From assembly GCA_003230355.1 (NCBI GenBank), contig QIDD01000001.1, forward strand, positions 1 to 19,167: a DNA stretch of 19,167 nt, in the 5' to 3' direction. The notes beneath the pieces were generated by a model. That model worked only from the letters and a program-made list of their open reading frames with translations, had not been told where the DNA came from and ran no database searches. Below, piece by piece: positions 1 to 7,600 of this stretch (positions are counted from its first letter, which is position 1; the number at the start of each line of letters is the position of its first letter). The DNA is from Methanobacteriota archaeon. Lineage in GTDB: Archaea > Hydrothermarchaeota > Hydrothermarchaeia > Hydrothermarchaeales > SZUA-236. The translations under genes and the position numbers were made by a program.

Positions 1-91
1 GAATATTTGTGCTCTGGGCATCTCGTCCCCTCTTTCTCTCTACCCCTTCTTTTAATATCAATATAGGCTGTCCGCTCAGTTGCGATGACAT
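1..91 (-). CDS. Thermosome (group II chaperonin) subunit, 5' end only
   Basis: The first 30 codons of a gene that runs off the left edge. Translation from ATG at 91 gives MSSQLSGQPILILKEG, then a stretch ending RGRDAQSTNI, which is the classic archaeal thermosome N-terminus (a Q-P-I-L-I-L-K-E-G block followed by R-x-x-G-R-D-A-Q-x-x-N-I). The family forms ATP-driven double-ring cytosolic chaperonins that fold proteins. A Shine-Dalgarno GGAGGA lies at 101-106, nine bases before the ATG, and a strong TATA box sits further upstream. The apical and ATPase domains are outside the window, so completeness and subunit type (alpha or beta) cannot be judged. Confidence 0.93.
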   Translation of the reverse strand, partial: MSSQLSGQPILILKEGVERKRGRDAQSTNI

Positions 92-140
92 ATCTTTCAA
101 TCCTCCATTAAATGTTCTTTAGAATTACTGAAACCTCATG

Positions 141-160
141 ACTTATACTTATATATAAAA
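141..160 (-). promoter_or_regulatory. TATA-box promoter of the thermosome gene
   Basis: On the minus strand the stretch reads TTTTATATATAAGTATAAGT, an excellent archaeal TATA element with purine-rich bases upstream that could serve as BRE. It lies about 50-70 bases before the thermosome ATG, leaving a short leader that includes the GGAGGA ribosome site at 101-106. Chaperonin promoters are commonly heat-regulated, but I see no recognisable operator. Confidence 0.6.
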
Positions 161-242
161 CTTCCTGGATGTTTCGCTCGGAGTCACTGTAAACTGCGAG
201 TAAGCGTCTAATAAATTCTTCTCAAAAATAAATGCGTAACGT

Positions 243-252
243 TAAATTTATC
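243..252 (+). promoter_or_regulatory. Putative TATA box of the NapH-like gene
   Basis: The stretch TAAATTTATC ends about 30 bases before the GTG start at 284. That spacing would give a transcript with a leader of about 10 bases. AT-rich sequence is common in this gap, so the call rests on position. Confidence 0.35.
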
Positions 253-283
253 AGGGCATATCAACAGGAACTTTTGTAAGGAT

Positions 284-1303
284 GTGTTTAACATAGCTAA
301 AAAAGAAGACCTACCTTTACCTTGGGCAATTAAATCACGCAACATCATCCAGATCGCAATTATCTTATTCCTATTGAATATCGGTTGGCAGTTCTACAGA
401 TTTGTGACCTACTTCAAAACAAGGGGCTCAACCGGATTTGTCCAGCGCCCGCCTTCTGTTGAGTCCTTCCTCCCTATAAGCGCCTTAGTAGCTTTGAAGA
501 GCTGGCTTGTGAACCGAACTTTTGACACGATTCACCCCGCGGCACTAGCGATATTTCTCTCGATTCTACTGATCTCCTTCATGTATAAACGAGGGTTTTG
601 CAGCTGGATATGCCCGATAGGCGCGGTTTCAGAGATGCTCTGGAAAATTGGAAAGCGGTTGTTTGGCAGAAATCCAAGGCTGCCCAGATATCTCGACCTG
701 CTGCTCATGATTCCCAAATACCTTATCCTCATATTTTTCTTGAAAGTTGTGCTCCTTGACATGAACGCAAACACGGCGGCCGCATTTCTCGACACGCCTT
801 TCAACAAGATAGCAGATGCAAAGATGCTTGAATTCTGGATTCGCCCCGGCATAACCACAATCAAAATAGTGACTGTTTTAGTTCTTCTCTCAATCATGTT
901 CAAAAACTTCTGGTGCCGGTATTTATGCCCCTACGGCGCGCTCCTCGGAGTGGTCAGCCTCCCAAGCCCGGTTAAGGTAAGTCGTGACAGGGAGCGCTGC
1001 ATCCATTGTAAGGCCTGCAACAGGGCGTGCCCCAATCAAATAGAGGTGGACCAAAAGCTCAGAGTGGATTCGGTGGAATGCACAGGATGCCTCGACTGCA
1101 TAGAAAGCTGCGAATCATCGGCGTTGAGCCTGAAGGTTCTAAACACAGATAAAGTTGTCAGCCCAAAAACATATGCCCTCCTGCTCATGGGGACCTTTTT
1201 CCTGGTAATATTCATCGCTAAAGCGACTGGACACTGGAACACAAGTTTGGGATACGAAGACTACAGAAGGCTTATACCGATCATGGACATGCTCAGCCAT
1301 TAA
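284..1303 (+). CDS. NapH/NosR-like membrane 4Fe-4S ferredoxin
   Basis: A 339-aa membrane polyferredoxin. About five hydrophobic segments are visible (near residues 20-38, 84-101, 136-157, 191-206 and 297-313). Two CxxxCP motifs follow membrane segments: C106-S-W-I-C110-P and C211-R-Y-L-C215-P, as in NapH, NosR and related electron-transfer proteins. Two ferredoxin-type clusters follow: C239, C242, C245, C249 and C266, C269, C272, C276. Known relatives pass electrons between the quinone pool or membrane partners and a soluble or periplasmic reductase. No such reductase is next to this gene, so its partner is unknown. The start is GTG at 284; the ATG two bases earlier meets a stop after four codons. 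The gene is divergent from the thermosome gene and appears monocistronic. Confidence 0.85.
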   Translation: MFNIAKKEDLPLPWAIKSRNIIQIAIILFLLNIGWQFYRFVTYFKTRGSTGFVQRPPSVESFLPISALVALKSWLVNRTFDTIHPAALAIFLSILLISFMYKRGFCSWICPIGAVSEMLWKIGKRLFGRNPRLPRYLDLLLMIPKYLILIFFLKVVLLDMNANTAAAFLDTPFNKIADAKMLEFWIRPGITTIKIVTVLVLLSIMFKNFWCRYLCPYGALLGVVSLPSPVKVSRDRERCIHCKACNRACPNQIEVDQKLRVDSVECTGCLDCIESCESSALSLKVLNTDKVVSPKTYALLLMGTFFLVIFIAKATGHWNTSLGYEDYRRLIPIMDMLSH

Positions 1304-1452
1304 CCGCGAAAGGTGTTTCTGAGGCTGGACTCTGAGCCGGCCATTTCGATTTACTCAACAATTGCCCACTAACATTCTTCGGGATAAAATCGGCACAGTC
1401 CAGGACGGGTCAGATGTGTTGTGTGTCTGAAATTGCACAAGTCATATGTCCT

Positions 1453-1471
1453 ATTTAAATAAAATATATAA
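1453..1471 (+). promoter_or_regulatory. Putative TATA box of the PAS-protein gene
   Basis: The stretch ATTTAAATAAAATATATAA contains two overlapping TATA-like elements about 60-75 bases before the ATG at 1529. It is the strongest such element in the 1304-1510 gap, where I otherwise see nothing recognisable. Confidence 0.45.
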
Positions 1472-1528
1472 CGGGTCAATGGTAAATATAAAGCAATTGA
1501 AAAAAATTAATTGAGGAACCCCCTGAAC

Positions 1529-2050
1529 ATGTTGGTAGATAAGAAAACGAAGACTAAAGTCGAGAATGAACTCTTGGAGGTCCTAGACAGCCTACCGTTC
1601 TATGTTATGCTGATTGATTCAGACCACCATATTTTGATGGCAAACAAGGCGGTGAGACGCCATCTGGGTGTGAAACCTGAGCAGATCATAGGAGGCTTCT
1701 GCCCAGAAGTAATCCACGGACTTAAACAGCCCTACCCTGGCTGTCCAGTGGAGGAAGCAGTGCAAAAAGGACATGCTGTTGAACGGGAGTTTCTCGATTC
1801 AGATACAAAACGATGGGTCAAATCAGCGGCTTATCCGATTGGACTTCAGAGTCAAGAGGGAAAAATGGTTTTCTTTCACATGATTTCCGACATCACTGAG
1901 CGTAAAATCTCTGAGGAAAAATTACAAGAAAAGATTGGAGAGCTGGAGACGTGGCAACGGCTTACAGTGGGCAGAGAGATGAAGATGATTGATCTAAAAA
2001 GAGAGAATGAAGAGCTTAAAGAAAAGCTCAAGAAATACGTACCAAGCTAA
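1529..2050 (+). CDS. Small PAS-domain protein with C-terminal coiled coil
   Basis: About 173 aa. The N-terminal two thirds is a PAS domain: it begins with LDSLPFYVMLID, has an N-K-A segment, and ends with the usual F-x-x-x-I-S-D-I-T-E-R-K linker. Inside is a C-P-x-x-x-H-G ... P-x-P-G-C-P segment, seen in a subset of PAS domains where cysteines and a histidine may bind metal or respond to redox; here the first cysteine of the usual P-C-P-G-C-P is a tyrosine. The last ~50 residues are a charged heptad-rich coiled coil. There is no kinase or output domain, so it probably acts through a partner. An upstream TTG at 1511 would add six residues, but a GAGG at 1513-1516 favours the ATG at 1529. Confidence 0.75.
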   Translation: MLVDKKTKTKVENELLEVLDSLPFYVMLIDSDHHILMANKAVRRHLGVKPEQIIGGFCPEVIHGLKQPYPGCPVEEAVQKGHAVEREFLDSDTKRWVKSAAYPIGLQSQEGKMVFFHMISDITERKISEEKLQEKIGELETWQRLTVGREMKMIDLKRENEELKEKLKKYVPS

Positions 2051-2156
2051 TCCCTTCAGTAACCCCTTACAAATTCTATTGTCCACTTGCCCCTCTTTTT
2101 GTTAAATTCCCAGATTAAATTAAACAGCGGTTAAAATCATCGAATTGACATGACGT

Positions 2157-2189
2157 TAATATTAAATAACTTCTAGTCTAGTTGAGGTG
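2157..2189 (+). promoter_or_regulatory. Promoter and ribosome site before the heme block
   Basis: TAATATTAAATAA (2157-2169) is TATA-like, and GAGGTG (2184-2189) is a good ribosome binding site nine bases before the ATG at 2199. A second AT-rich element at about 2113-2124 (ATTAAATTAAAC) is an alternative TATA box that would leave a longer leader. Which one is used cannot be decided from sequence. Confidence 0.45.
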
Positions 2190-2198
2190 TGATTTATT

Positions 2199-3287
2199 AT
2201 GTCTGATGATTTTGTGCCGAAGTGGATCGCCTGGGAGGTAACAGGCAGATGCAACCTGAGCTGTATTCACTGCCGGGCGTCTGCGTCTCTGGATGCGGAG
2301 GAGGGTGATTTCACAACAGGTGAGGCGAAGGCCATTCTTGACGATATTGCGAGTTTTTCCAGTCCTGTCATCGTGCTTTCCGGCGGCGAACCATTGCTTC
2401 GAAAAGATATCTGGGAGATAGCAGGGCATGGGACTGGTCTTGGTCTTCGCATGTGCATGGCCACAAACGGAACGCTTGTCACCGACCGTGTGTGCGAGAA
2501 GATAAAAGAAGCAGGGATAAAGATGGTTTCTCTCAGCCTCGACGGGAGCACGCCTGAAATTCATGACAACTTTCGAAACCAGAAAGGAGCGTTCAAAGGC
2601 ACGATTCGCGCGGCAGAGCTGTTTAAAAAACACGGCATCCCCTTTCTCATCAACTCCTCTTTTACCAAGCGCAACCAAGGGGATGTTCCAAATGTGATGA
2701 GGCTTGCAAAGGAGCTGGGCGCCAGGGCTTGGTACATGTTTCTCATCGTGCCAACAGGCCGGGGCAAAGATATCATGAGTGAACTTGTTTCAAAGGAGGA
2801 TTATGAGGAGCTTTTGAAATGGCATTTTGATGTTGAAAAAGATGAAGAGGAGCTTTTGATGCGCCCTACCTGCGCCCCGCAGTACTACAGGGTTTATCGC
2901 CAGGAAGCAAAGCGGCAGGGGATTGATTTCAAACGGCGCAATCTCAGCTTTTCCACAGGCGGCGGCAAAGGATGCATCGCAGGCCAGGTCATCGCGCTCA
3001 TCGACCACAAGGGAAATGTGCAGCCCTGCAGTTATTTTCCGAAGGCCGCGGGGAATGTAAAAGAGCAGAGTTTCAAAGACATCTGGGAGAACTCACCCAT
3101 TCTAAAAGAGCTGCGCGACTTCAAAAGCTACAAGGGCAAGTGCGGCTCCTGCGAGTATCTGCGTGTCTGCGGAGGATGCCGGGCGCGGGCCTATGCAATC
3201 ACCGGCGACTACATGGATGAGGAGCCCTTCTGCAGCTATGTGCCGCTGAAAACAAAGGGGAAGCAGGAATCTCTGGAGAAAATATAA
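2199..3287 (+). CDS. ahbD: AhbD-like radical SAM/SPASM heme synthase
   Basis: A 362-aa radical SAM enzyme. The N-terminus has [11 protein letters not shown] with the SAM-cluster cysteines C18, C22, C25, and a GGEP motif at residues 62-65. C225 lies in a TCAPQYYR segment. A C-terminal SPASM-type region holds C259, C277, C315, C318, C324, C327 and C345, with G-G-C-R-A-R-A-Y and [10 protein letters not shown]. This pattern, including V-P-T-G-R after the barrel, matches AhbD, which oxidatively decarboxylates the two propionates of Fe-coproporphyrin III to give heme b anaerobically. AhbC/NirJ is a related alternative, but the IAWEVT start and the C-terminal motif fit AhbD better. It is first in a block with hemE, hemH and hemY, which supports a role in heme synthesis. 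Confidence 0.82.
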   Translation: MSDDFVPKWIAWEVTGRCNLSCIHCRASASLDAEEGDFTTGEAKAILDDIASFSSPVIVLSGGEPLLRKDIWEIAGHGTGLGLRMCMATNGTLVTDRVCEKIKEAGIKMVSLSLDGSTPEIHDNFRNQKGAFKGTIRAAELFKKHGIPFLINSSFTKRNQGDVPNVMRLAKELGARAWYMFLIVPTGRGKDIMSELVSKEDYEELLKWHFDVEKDEEELLMRPTCAPQYYRVYRQEAKRQGIDFKRRNLSFSTGGGKGCIAGQVIALIDHKGNVQPCSYFPKAAGNVKEQSFKDIWENSPILKELRDFKSYKGKCGSCEYLRVCGGCRARAYAITGDYMDEEPFCSYVPLKTKGKQESLEKI

Positions 3288-3320
3288 AAACACCCCAGCT
3301 CATTTTTCTTTGGAAAGACT

Positions 3321-4343
3321 ATGTTTAACGACTTGTTTCTACGCACATGCCGGCTTGAGGAGACTGAGCGCACGCCTGTCTGGCTTATGCGTCAGGCCGG
3401 CAGGTACATGAAAGAATACTGGGGGATTCGCAGCAAACATTCTTTTCTTGAGATGTGCAAGACACCTGAGATTGCGGCCAGGGTTACAATGCAGCCTATC
3501 GACACCTTTGGATTTGACGCGGCAATCCTATTTTCAGACATTCTCATCCCAGTGGAGGCGATGGGTGTGGACCTAGAATTTGTCGAGGGCCGGGGCCCGG
3601 TTCTCACAACAAAGATCGAGGATATTACTGATATTAATCGGCTTGTTGTGCCTGATCCAGAAGAGGATTTGCCCTTCGTGCTCGACGCCATAAGGCTTCT
3701 TCGAAAACGGCTGAATGTTCCGCTCATCGGTTTTTCAGGCGCGCCCTTCACGCTTGCAAGCTATATAATCGAAGGAGGCGGCTCAAGGAATTATCTAAAG
3801 GCTAAGTCGATGATGTACAACGAGCCCAGGCTTTGGAAAAGTCTGATGGAGAAGATCGCAGACACTGTCACAGATTATCTTAACGCTCAGATCGATGCGG
3901 GCGCGCAGGCGGTTCAGGTCTTTGACAGCTGGGTGGGATGCCTGTCGCCAGAGGATTACAAGCAGTTTGTCCAGCCATATACAAAGCAGGTTTTTGACGG
4001 GCTCAAAGGAGATGTTCCAAGGATACATTTTGGAACCGGGTCAGCCATGCTGCTTGAACATATGCGCAACGCCGGCGGTGACGTAATCGGCTGTGACTGG
4101 CGCATAGGACTTGACGATGCGTGGACGCGCATCGGCTATGACCACGGCATCCAGGGTAATCTTGATCCGATTCTGCTGCACGCGACACCTGAAGTTTTGG
4201 TGGAGCGCATTCGAGGCGTCTTGGATAAGGCTGGGGGGCGGCCTGGACACGTCTTCAACTTGGGCCACGGAATCCTCCCTACAACGCCGGTTGAGAATGT
4301 GAAGGTGCTGGTAGATGCTGTAAAAAAATATAGTTTGAAGTAG
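3321..4343 (+). CDS. hemE: Uroporphyrinogen decarboxylase
   Basis: A 340-aa protein of normal family length. It opens with the signature RTPVWLMRQAGRYM (residues 17-30), whose arginines bind substrate carboxylates. It continues with FSDILIPVEAMG (the catalytic Asp, D73), a GFSGAPFTLASYIIEGGGS block, a FGTGS loop and the C-terminal NLGHGILPTTP. HemE removes four acetate carboxyls from uroporphyrinogen III to give coproporphyrinogen III in the cytosol. It starts 33 bases after the AhbD-like gene, with a weak GGAAAG ribosome site, so the two are likely co-transcribed. HemE is not needed in the siroheme-dependent heme route of most archaea, so its presence beside an AhbD-like gene is notable. Confidence 0.95.
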   Translation: MFNDLFLRTCRLEETERTPVWLMRQAGRYMKEYWGIRSKHSFLEMCKTPEIAARVTMQPIDTFGFDAAILFSDILIPVEAMGVDLEFVEGRGPVLTTKIEDITDINRLVVPDPEEDLPFVLDAIRLLRKRLNVPLIGFSGAPFTLASYIIEGGGSRNYLKAKSMMYNEPRLWKSLMEKIADTVTDYLNAQIDAGAQAVQVFDSWVGCLSPEDYKQFVQPYTKQVFDGLKGDVPRIHFGTGSAMLLEHMRNAGGDVIGCDWRIGLDDAWTRIGYDHGIQGNLDPILLHATPEVLVERIRGVLDKAGGRPGHVFNLGHGILPTTPVENVKVLVDAVKKYSLK

Positions 4344-4453
4344 GAGGGGTCTATCCACTCACATCCGCTCATTGGAAAAAGCCTCTGAGTCTGAAAGGTA
4401 GTTTCATTAAAACACGAGATGAACAGAGTAGTAGCGGCACAAAAAATCAGGCC

Positions 4454-4464
4454 AACATTTATCA
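4454..4464 (+). promoter_or_regulatory. Putative internal promoter before hemH
   Basis: AACATTTATCA lies about 25-30 bases before the hemH ATG at 4487, in a 143-base gap after hemE. A transcript from it would be leaderless, and no Shine-Dalgarno is visible before the ATG, which agrees. hemH and hemY may therefore be transcribed separately from ahbD-hemE. The rest of the gap (4344-4453) shows no recognisable element. Confidence 0.4.
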
Positions 4465-4486
4465 GCTCTGATTTAGAATAAATCGT

Positions 4487-5467
4487 ATGGACGAAACTTC
4501 TAAGGCTGTCATCCTCCTTAACCTCGGCGGGCCGGATTCAACTGAATCTGTGAAGCCTTTTTTATACAACTTGTTCAGTGACCGCGAGATCATCAGACTT
4601 GGACCCTGGTTTTTGCAGAAGCCTTTGGCAAGGCTTATCGCAAGCCGAAGGGCAGGCAAGGCAGAGGAATACTACCGGCAGATCGGCGGCGCCTCACCTC
4701 TTGGCAGGATCACGACTGTTCAGGCTGAGGCGCTTGAAAAAAAGCTGAACCAGCGAGGGGGCAGATTCAGGGTTTATGTAGGGATGAGGTATTGGCATCC
4801 ATTTATCGCTGATGCAGTTAAAGAAATCACAGATAATGGGGTTTCAGAGCTTATTGCGCTACCCCTTTTTCCACAGTATTCCAGGGCTACAACCGGGTCG
4901 TGCTTCAACGAGCTTACAAGGGCGGCCGCAGCCCTTGAGTCAGAGATGAAAATAACCTATGTCCAAAGCTATTATGATCATCCGCTTTATATCAAGGCGC
5001 TTTCTGAAACGATATCGGAAGGACTCTCTAGATTCGCAGATGGCCGGGAGCAGAACGTTTCAATCCTATTCAGCGCTCACGCTCTGCCGCAGAAATTTGT
5101 TGACGATGGCGACCCATATGTGAAACAGGTTAAAGCGACCATTTCAGCGGTCACATGCAGGCTGGGAATCGATTCATGGAGTCTTTCGTTTCAAAGTAGA
5201 AGCGGCCCTGTGAAATGGACTTGTCCAGAGACAAAGGAGACGATAAAGCAGCTTGCCGCAGAGGGTGTGGAAAACCTGCTCATCGTGCCAATCAGCTTTG
5301 TATCTGATCATGTGGAAACGCTCTATGAGATGGACATTCTCTACAAAGAGCTGGGCTCCGGGCTTGGCATGAAAATCGAAAGAGCACCTGCGCTAAATGT
5401 CCTTCCAGTATTTATCAAGGCGCTTGCAGAAATCGTAGTCCAGTCCGAGGCCGGTGGAAAAGATTAA
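4487..5467 (+). CDS. hemH: Ferrochelatase (proto- or coproporphyrin type)
   Basis: A 326-aa ferrochelatase. Motifs in order are ILLNLGGPDS, YRQIGGASPL, LPLFPQYSRATTGS, the catalytic SAHALP (H198), SFQSRSGPVKW followed by P-E-T, and PISFVSDHVETLYEMD with E277. Together these cover the Fe2+ and porphyrin site. The enzyme inserts ferrous iron into a porphyrin. Whether the substrate is protoporphyrin IX or coproporphyrin III (CpfC activity) cannot be read from sequence. The neighbouring AhbD-like enzyme needs Fe-coproporphyrin, which points to the latter. Three scattered cysteines do not make an obvious 2Fe-2S motif. No membrane anchor is seen, so it is a soluble bacterial-like form. Confidence 0.93.
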   Translation: MDETSKAVILLNLGGPDSTESVKPFLYNLFSDREIIRLGPWFLQKPLARLIASRRAGKAEEYYRQIGGASPLGRITTVQAEALEKKLNQRGGRFRVYVGMRYWHPFIADAVKEITDNGVSELIALPLFPQYSRATTGSCFNELTRAAAALESEMKITYVQSYYDHPLYIKALSETISEGLSRFADGREQNVSILFSAHALPQKFVDDGDPYVKQVKATISAVTCRLGIDSWSLSFQSRSGPVKWTCPETKETIKQLAAEGVENLLIVPISFVSDHVETLYEMDILYKELGSGLGMKIERAPALNVLPVFIKALAEIVVQSEAGGKD

Positions 5468-5487
5468 TATTGCTGTGCATCGATAAA

Positions 5488-6894
5488 ATGGCCATGGTTA
5501 AAGTTGTCGTACTCGGTGGCGGGATTTCAGGACTAGCAACTGCATACGCTATACAGGAGATGGCTAAAGAGGCCGGTCTGAAAATCGAGCTGACTGTGAT
5601 TGAAAAAGAGAAAAGCCTCGGCGGGAAGATACAGTCCTATCGTGAAGATGGTTTTCTCTACGAAGGCGGACCATCCGGTTTTTTGGACAGCAAGCCTGAA
5701 ACTCTTAAGCTCGCCTCAGATGTGGGGCTTCAGGTTCTTCCCAGCACGGCTGCTGCGAAGAAGAGGTTTATCTACTTCGGAGGGAGGCTTCGCCGCGTGC
5801 CTGAGGGGCCGGCCGAATTTATCCGCTCTGATATCATGACCATTCCAGGAAAGCTGCGAGTTCTGCTTGAGCCCTTTACAAAACCTTCGAAGTCTGAGGA
5901 TGAGACAGTTGCAGAATTCGGCAGGCGCCACCTTGGGCGGGAGGCCCAGGAGCGTCTCATAAGCGCAATGATCGTTGGGATCTTTGCCGGAAGCTCGGAG
6001 AAGTTGAGCTTGAAGAGCAGTTTTCCAGTGATGGCAGAACTTGAATCCGAAGGAGGGGGCAGCCTGATAAAAGCTATGTTCAAACGCATGAAGGATGCGA
6101 AAAAAGCAGGTAAGACCAAAATGTCGGCTTCTCCATCTGGCGGCCTAACATCTTTTGAAGGGGGCATGGCAGACATTATCCATAGTATTGAGCAGGGTTT
6201 GGACGCAGGATTTGCTACTGGTAAAAAGGTGTCCTCCCTTAAAATCAGTGGGAGCGGCGGATATGAAATCTATTTAGAAGGTGAAAAGACGCCCATTGAG
6301 GCGGACGTTGTTGTAGCAGCCCTTCCAGCCTATGCCTCGGCAGAAATACTTGGCGGGCTTGACAAAGGATTTGAGGAAGTGCTTACCAAAATACCCTACT
6401 CCCCTGCTGCGGTGGTCTGCCTGGGATATCGGGAGGAGGACTTGCCAAACCGGCTTGAGGGATACGGTTTTTTAATCCCGCCGGTGGAGGGGCGAAATAT
6501 TCTTGGTTGCCGTTGGGATTCATCCACATTTGAGGGCCGCGCGCCGCCTGGGCACATGCTTTTGGAGGTCATTGTGGGCGGGGCGATTCAGCCTGAACTA
6601 GCAGCGCTTGAACAGGACTTGGTTTTAAGTGTTGTGAAAGAGGAGCTGAAGGCAATACTGGATATTGAAAAAGAGCCGGTCTTCTCCAAGGTCATATGGC
6701 ATAAGAAAGCTATCCCGCAGTATGTTGTCGGCCACAGCAAAGTACTCAAAAAATTGGATTCTGTAATTGAGAATTATCCCGGACTTTTTATCACAGGAAA
6801 CGCCTACAGGGGAATAGGCATAAATGACTGCACGAAAAACGCGCTCCTCACTTCTGGGAAAGTGATTGACTTTCTGAAGGAAAAGAGGTTATGA
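5488..6894 (+). CDS. hemY: FAD-dependent porphyrinogen oxidase (HemY/CgoX type)
   Basis: About 468 aa with an N-terminal FAD-binding Rossmann motif VVVLGGGISGLATAYA, the E-K-x-x-x-L-G-G-K-I-Q-S segment, E-G-G-P-S-G-F, and a C-terminal FAD motif GLFITGNAYRGIGINDC. This is the HemY-type oxidase that removes six electrons from protoporphyrinogen IX or, as CgoX, from coproporphyrinogen III. Known HemY/CgoX enzymes use O2 or other acceptors, and the acceptor here is unknown. The start is uncertain: ATG at 5488 and at 5494 are both plausible, neither with a clear ribosome site, and an in-frame TTG at 5470 adds six unlikely residues. It follows hemH closely, and its stop overlaps the next start (ATGA). 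Confidence 0.9.
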   Translation: MAMVKVVVLGGGISGLATAYAIQEMAKEAGLKIELTVIEKEKSLGGKIQSYREDGFLYEGGPSGFLDSKPETLKLASDVGLQVLPSTAAAKKRFIYFGGRLRRVPEGPAEFIRSDIMTIPGKLRVLLEPFTKPSKSEDETVAEFGRRHLGREAQERLISAMIVGIFAGSSEKLSLKSSFPVMAELESEGGGSLIKAMFKRMKDAKKAGKTKMSASPSGGLTSFEGGMADIIHSIEQGLDAGFATGKKVSSLKISGSGGYEIYLEGEKTPIEADVVVAALPAYASAEILGGLDKGFEEVLTKIPYSPAAVVCLGYREEDLPNRLEGYGFLIPPVEGRNILGCRWDSSTFEGRAPPGHMLLEVIVGGAIQPELAALEQDLVLSVVKEELKAILDIEKEPVFSKVIWHKKAIPQYVVGHSKVLKKLDSVIENYPGLFITGNAYRGIGINDCTKNALLTSGKVIDFLKEKRL

Positions 6895-7577
6895 TTAGGG
6901 CCCTGGCCTGCGATATTGACGGAACAATTACTGATGAACGCCGCCGGCTCCATCCTGAGGCTGTTAGGCTGCTGCAGCGAATCGAGGAGATGGGTGTGCC
7001 AGTTGTTCTTGCAACTGGAAACATTCTCTGCGTAACTGAGGCGGCGAAAACATTCCTTGGAACAACAGGGCCTGTGATTGCTGAAAACGGAGGCGTGATC
7101 AAGGCACCCGGAGAATCTGAGCCAAGATATTTCTGTGATGTAAAATCCGGTGAGATCGGCCGGGCATACGAGTATCTGTCAAGCCTTTTGGATGTGCGCC
7201 TCACACATGGTTCCGAGCTGCGAAGAACTGAAATCGCAATCTATCGTGACCATCCGGTTGAGGAGGTGAAATCTGTGCTGGCAAAGTTTAACGTGCAAAT
7301 CGTTGACACAAAGTTCGCAATCCATATAATGGACCCTCAAGTGAATAAGGGCCGCGCGCTACAACAGGTGGCTGATCTCATGGGCATCGGTATTCGAAAT
7401 TTTGCGGCGATTGGCGACAGTGAAAATGACCGGGAAATGCTTGAACTCGCAGGCCTGGGAATCGCGGTTGGAGACAGCCGGCTTGAAAACTCGGCAGACC
7501 TTCTGATCACTGAAGGATTCGCAGAAGGCGGTGTGAATGCGCTTAATAATGTTATCGGCAGGCTGGAAAAAGTATAA
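6891..7577 (+). CDS. Archaeal-type phosphoglycolate phosphatase (HAD family)
   Basis: A 228-aa HAD-superfamily phosphatase. The nucleophile motif is CDIDGT (D8, D10), the second motif is the T-G-N of VVLATGN, a lysine lies in V-N-K-G-R-A-L, and the last motif is GDSENDREM. Size and pattern match the archaeal phosphoglycolate phosphatases, which have a C2-type cap and are related to sucrose-phosphatase/Cof enzymes. The reaction is dephosphorylation of 2-phosphoglycolate, Mg2+-dependent, in the cytosol. It overlaps hemY by four bases (ATGA), so the two are translationally coupled although no metabolic link to heme is known. Substrate in vivo could be another small phosphate ester. Confidence 0.85.
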   Translation: MIRALACDIDGTITDERRRLHPEAVRLLQRIEEMGVPVVLATGNILCVTEAAKTFLGTTGPVIAENGGVIKAPGESEPRYFCDVKSGEIGRAYEYLSSLLDVRLTHGSELRRTEIAIYRDHPVEEVKSVLAKFNVQIVDTKFAIHIMDPQVNKGRALQQVADLMGIGIRNFAAIGDSENDREMLELAGLGIAVGDSRLENSADLLITEGFAEGGVNALNNVIGRLEKV

Positions 7578-7580
7578 AAA
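7573..7580 (+). promoter_or_regulatory. Putative TATA box of the receiver-domain gene
   Basis: TATAAAAA begins inside the stop region of the phosphatase gene and ends 20 bases before the GTG at 7601. Transcription would begin at or next to that GTG, giving a leaderless message. This favours GTG 7601 over the TTG at 7616. Confidence 0.5.
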
Positions 7581-7600
7581 CCGGGGGATAAAATAGTAAG

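Noticed and set aside
4041..4358. 105-codon minus-strand frame opposite hemE
   Set aside because: Antisense to a certain gene, with no motif and no start signal.
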